A DNA stretch of 7,947 nucleotides, from contig CABSMD010000116.1 of NCBI GenBank assembly GCA_902478725.1, positions 1 through 7,947 of the forward strand, read 5' to 3'. Positions 5,533 through 7,947 of the stretch are shown here, one piece after another (position 1 is the first letter of the stretch; each line of letters opens with the position of its first letter). Source of the stretch: an uncultured Clostridia bacterium. GTDB lineage: Bacteria; Bacillota; Clostridia; HGM11514. The notes beneath the pieces are model-generated. The model was not told where the DNA came from and did no database searches. It saw nothing but the letters and a program-made list of their open reading frames with translations. Both the position numbers and the translations under genes were made by a program.

Positions 5533-6387
5533 TTGCATTATTATCTGTTTGCAAAATATTTTCAGGATTTATCGGTAGAGGAACTGATGGAGCTATGCCA
5601 AAGGCTGGGACTTGACGGGCCAACCGCGTTGGTGCGGGAGGGCTACTGGCTGGAGGAGGATACCCTATCCCAAACCCTCCCCGCATTTGTTCGCGTGGCA
5701 GAACGGTATGGGCTGGAGGTCAAATACGCCAACACCCCGGTCGCTGTGACCGATGTTAACAATTTTTCTCAAATGACACGCTTCACCGAGCAGATGAAGG
5801 TTTTTGCCGATTGCGGTATTGAAAACGTCCGTCTGGCGCATATTTCCAAAACGGTGGTGGGGGATGTACGGAAGCTGTCCGGCCATGTCCGGCGGATCGT
5901 GTCGGCGTTGGCGGATGCTACAGCACACTTACCCATCCGTCTGGTGGTTCAGATACATGGCTTCGCTTATCCGCACAACGCAACCGCTGCATGGGAGGTC
6001 ATACAGGGGCTTGATCCTGCTTCCGTCGGTATCAAACTTGATCCCGGCAACAATGTTTGCCAGGAGGGGTATGAGCAGTTTGACTATCAAATCCAGTTGC
6101 TACGTGAATATATCGTGGCGCTCGGCGCAAAAAATGCCCGTCCAGTCAACTGGAGGGAAGAACAAAACGGTTGGCGCGCCAAGTTCGTGCCGGCCTATGA
6201 CGGCGTTGCCGATTACCGGATGGTTTTTGCACAGCTACATAAAATCGGTTTTGACGGCCCGGTCATCCTTATGCCCTTCTACCAGACCGATAACAGGAAT
6301 CAACTGCTTGATAGCCTGAAAAAAGAGATTGTTTATTTTAAAAAATGCGCGGGGGATTGCCAAAGTGCACTTTCTGATGTAAAATAG
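5533..6387 (+). CDS. Sugar phosphate isomerase/epimerase-like TIM-barrel protein with altered metal site
   Basis: This 284-residue cytoplasmic protein belongs to the xylose isomerase-like/AP-endonuclease-2 TIM-barrel superfamily. Members usually isomerise or epimerise sugars or cleave related compounds at a divalent metal. Support comes from SVEELMELCQRLGLDGP (an early barrel helix), the strand LVVQIHG (137-143), VGIKLDPGN (165-173) and YDGVADYRMVFAQLHKIGFDGPV (222-244). The usual metal-ligand Glu of the ExHG strand is Gln 140. Asp 170 of DPGN and His 142 remain. The HxKD segment appears as GAKN (198-201). The final Glu after the GFDGP strand appears as Met 247. The enzyme may therefore bind metal differently or be non-catalytic. 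These are alignments by eye. The gene starts 48 bases after hydG with no terminator between them, so it is probably in that operon, though a role in hydrogenase maturation is not implied. Its 3' end carries the likely promoter of the next gene. Confidence 0.78.
   Translation: MHYYLFAKYFQDLSVEELMELCQRLGLDGPTALVREGYWLEEDTLSQTLPAFVRVAERYGLEVKYANTPVAVTDVNNFSQMTRFTEQMKVFADCGIENVRLAHISKTVVGDVRKLSGHVRRIVSALADATAHLPIRLVVQIHGFAYPHNATAAWEVIQGLDPASVGIKLDPGNNVCQEGYEQFDYQIQLLREYIVALGAKNARPVNWREEQNGWRAKFVPAYDGVADYRMVFAQLHKIGFDGPVILMPFYQTDNRNQLLDSLKKEIVYFKKCAGDCQSALSDVK
6357..6385 (+). promoter_or_regulatory. Probable promoter of the serine hydrolase gene with internal palindrome
   Basis: TTGCCA (6357-6362) and TAAAAT (6380-6385), each 5 of 6 to consensus, are separated by exactly 17 bases within the last codons of the isomerase gene. 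The perfect 12-base palindrome AAAGTGCACTTT (6362-6373) lies just after the -35, where a repressor would block polymerase. The predicted start near 6392 leaves a 27-base leader containing the Shine-Dalgarno. Confidence 0.5.
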
Positions 6388-6418
6388 GAATCATTCTATC
6401 ATACGGAGATGAAAACCA

Positions 6419-7825
6419 ATGCTATTTGAAACGGTCACGCCGGAGGAATGCGGTGTCAGAAGTGAGGATATCCTATCCTTTATCGATTGCCTGTGTGCGG
6501 CTGAGCCAGACCAGGAGAGCCATGCGTTATTGCTGATCCGGCATGGAAAACTGTTGGCGGAAGGTTATTTTTCACCCTACCGTCAGGATCTGGCGCACAA
6601 TTTGTTCTCAATAAGCAAAACCTTTACCTCCACTGCAGTGGGATTTGCGGTGTCTGAAGGGTATTTCGGGCTGGACGACAGCCTGGGAGAACTTCTGCCG
6701 ATGCCGGATGGGGCGGCTGAGGGGGTGGCGGATATTACAATCCGCAATCTTTTAACCATGTCCACGGGACAGGCCGGGGAGCCCGTCCATGCCGGCGGCG
6801 CGTCACGCTATGACATTGAGGACTGGGCCACGGCTTTTTTACAGCAAGAACTCAAATGGCCCAGCGGAACAATGTTTCAGTATAACGGCTTTGCGTCTTA
6901 TATGTTGTCCTATCTAATCTATCAAAAGACCGGGCAGAACCTGATCGATTACTTACAACCCCGTTTGTTTGAACCGCTGGACATTCCTGTACCTTTTCAC
7001 TCCAAAGATGCAAGGGGAATTTTTATTGGTTTTAGCAGCATGCGTCTGACCGCGCGTGATTTGGCAAAGATGGGACAGCTTTATTTGCAAAATGGTGTAT
7101 GGGAAGGGAAACAATTGCTTCCTGAGGGATGGGTCGAGCTTGCTACACAAAGGCATATTGACACCTCCCACGTGACCACTGGCGAGGACTGGAACCAGGG
7201 CTATTGCTTCCATTTTTGGCGCGGCAGGCACAATACTTTTCGTTTCTGCGGCGCGTTTGGGCAGATGTGTGTGGTAATGCCGGACTACGACGCGATTTTC
7301 GTAACCCAGTCGGGTTTTGACAATGACAAGATCAAATATATCTTAGAATGTTTTTATGACAAGATTCTGTTTCTAATGCAGGAGGAACCCTTCCAACCAA
7401 ACCCGGAAGCTTATGATGCTCTGCAAAAAAGGTTAAAAAAACTGTCCCTGCTGGAGAGGTATTCCACCGTGTCTCCCCTGGCAGACCGCATAGACGGCCG
7501 AAAGTTTCAATTGGAGCCGAACAAGCTTTACGATTCCGTATCATTTGCGTTTGCCGGTGATACCTGCCACGTGACACTGTTTGGAGACCAGAATCTGGTG
7601 TTTGAGGCGGGTCTCAAAGTGCCCTGCCTGAGCGAGTCGCTGCACAGTCATCTGGTAGCAATCGAGAAGGAGGATTTCGCTACTTTGTCTTCCACCGCTT
7701 ACTGGAGCGACCCGCATACCTTTGTGATCACTGCGCGGCTGCTGCCAACACAGACTATTTTGCGCGTTACCGTGGATGTAAAAGCAAATGTAGCTATGGT
7801 GCAGACAATACGCGGTAATCTTTAA
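6419..7825 (+). CDS. Serine hydrolase, class C beta-lactamase/esterase family
   Basis: This 468-residue protein has the class C beta-lactamase fold shared by penicillin-binding-like esterases and D-aminopeptidases. The nucleophile motif SxxK is Ser 64-Ile-Ser-Lys 67 in NLFSISKTFTS. Family segments follow: ITIRNLLTMSTG (106-117), PSGTMFQYNGFASYMLSYLI (148-167) with Tyr 155 as the general-base candidate (YNG rather than strict YxN), and LTARDLAKMGQLYLQNGVW (210-228). GAFGQMCVVMPDYDAIFV (278-295) replaces the KTG/HxG motif. The last 140 residues form an extra domain I do not recognise. There is no signal peptide, so it probably acts in the cytoplasm on an ester, amide or peptide and is unlikely to be a periplasm-type antibiotic-resistance enzyme. 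ATG 6419 has GGAG at 6405-6408. It lies 31 bases after the isomerase gene and could be cotranscribed with it as well as use its own promoter. The bidirectional hairpin at 7839 ends it. Confidence 0.9.
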   Translation: MLFETVTPEECGVRSEDILSFIDCLCAAEPDQESHALLLIRHGKLLAEGYFSPYRQDLAHNLFSISKTFTSTAVGFAVSEGYFGLDDSLGELLPMPDGAAEGVADITIRNLLTMSTGQAGEPVHAGGASRYDIEDWATAFLQQELKWPSGTMFQYNGFASYMLSYLIYQKTGQNLIDYLQPRLFEPLDIPVPFHSKDARGIFIGFSSMRLTARDLAKMGQLYLQNGVWEGKQLLPEGWVELATQRHIDTSHVTTGEDWNQGYCFHFWRGRHNTFRFCGAFGQMCVVMPDYDAIFVTQSGFDNDKIKYILECFYDKILFLMQEEPFQPNPEAYDALQKRLKKLSLLERYSTVSPLADRIDGRKFQLEPNKLYDSVSFAFAGDTCHVTLFGDQNLVFEAGLKVPCLSESLHSHLVAIEKEDFATLSSTAYWSDPHTFVITARLLPTQTILRVTVDVKANVAMVQTIRGNL

Positions 7826-7838
7826 AATGATATACGAG

Positions 7839-7875
7839 AAGAAAGCCGGTTGCTTATAAAGCAACCGGCTTTCTT
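7839..7875. terminator. Long hairpin, shared convergent terminator
   Basis: A perfect 17-bp stem (7839-7855 with 7859-7875, core AGCCGGTTGC/GCAACCGGCT) has a 3-base ATA loop. The AAGAAAG/CTTTCTT ends give a modest T-rich tail on either strand. It ends the serine hydrolase transcript and, on the - strand, the tRNA-Leu transcript. Its right arm includes the last base of the tRNA CCA. Confidence 0.85.
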
Positions 7876-7947
7876 GGTGCCGCTGGCCGGAGTCGAACCG
7901 GCACGTCCAAAGGACACTTGATTTTGAGTCAAGCACGTCTACCAATT
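7875..7947 (-). tRNA. tRNA-Leu (anticodon CAA), 5' end cut by window edge
   Basis: Read on the - strand from 7947, the D-loop part AATTGGTAGACG is followed by the anticodon stem CTTGA/TCAAG with loop CTCAAAA. The anticodon CAA (7924-7926) reads UUG. A long class II variable arm (GTCC-TTT-GGAC) is typical of Leu. The T-arm is GCCGG-TTCGACT-CCGGC, the acceptor 3' strand CAGCGGC, the discriminator A and an encoded CCA (7875-7877). The acceptor 5' strand and the first part of the D-arm lie beyond the window. Its A73 fits the UGGU of the T-box leader in this window, but its CAA anticodon does not pair with a CUC specifier. Confidence 0.95.

Noticed and set aside
6419..7825. Antibiotic-resistance beta-lactamase
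   Set aside because: SxxK is present, but there is no signal peptide, the tyrosine motif is YNG and the KTG motif is replaced; the family includes many esterases and peptidases.
1..7947. CRISPR array, insertion sequence or prophage
   Set aside because: No regularly spaced repeats, transposase, integrase or terminal inverted repeats with target duplications were seen. The tRNA at the right edge could be an integration site, but no attachment repeat is visible.

Overview
The window looks like a chromosomal segment from an anaerobic Firmicute of the class Clostridia. The evidence is a complete T-box leader, strong AGGAGG-type Shine-Dalgarno sites with two TTG starts, TTGACA/TAAAAT-type promoters, Rho-independent terminators, and an [FeFe]-hydrogenase maturation gene (hydG) next to a TM1266-family regulator. 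The GC content, judged by eye, is moderate, which fits the Oscillospiraceae/Ruminococcaceae range, but no genus can be named. All genes are on the + strand except a tRNA-Leu at the right edge.

Layout. (1) 2-382 is the 3' part of an unrecognised Cys-rich protein. (2) 407-717 holds an almost consensus promoter and a full T-box riboswitch whose best-fitting specifier codon is CUC (Leu). It controls a single AMP-forming acyl-CoA ligase (738-2429), which ends at a strong terminator (2528-2556). (3) 2630-3610 is a free-standing P-loop NTPase of the PRK06851 type, made of two related halves of which only the second keeps a Walker A motif. (4) 3602-3788 holds a promoter, a compact multi-hairpin RNA and a perfect 11-bp terminator placed directly in front of a TM1266-family regulator (3804-4055) and hydG (4072-5484). 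This has the architecture of a transcription-terminating riboswitch. I cannot assign it to a class with confidence. (5) 5533-6387 is a TIM-barrel sugar-phosphate-isomerase-like protein with altered metal-ligand positions, probably read through from hydG. (6) 6419-7825 is a cytoplasmic class C beta-lactamase-fold serine hydrolase with a plausible promoter of its own. (7) A 17-bp hairpin (7839-7875) separates it from a convergent tRNA-Leu(CAA) that is cut by the window edge.

How the parts may work together. The acyl-CoA ligase should be made when uncharged tRNA (most likely Leu) accumulates. This fits a salvage route in which isovalerate is activated to isovaleryl-CoA and reductively carboxylated towards leucine, but that is inference. 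HydG makes the Fe-CO-CN synthon of the [FeFe] hydrogenase, and the RNA in front of its operon may couple that costly pathway to a metal or cofactor signal. The two RNA-controlled units have the same promoter style but different leaders. The most promising undescribed element is the leader at about 3643-3788.
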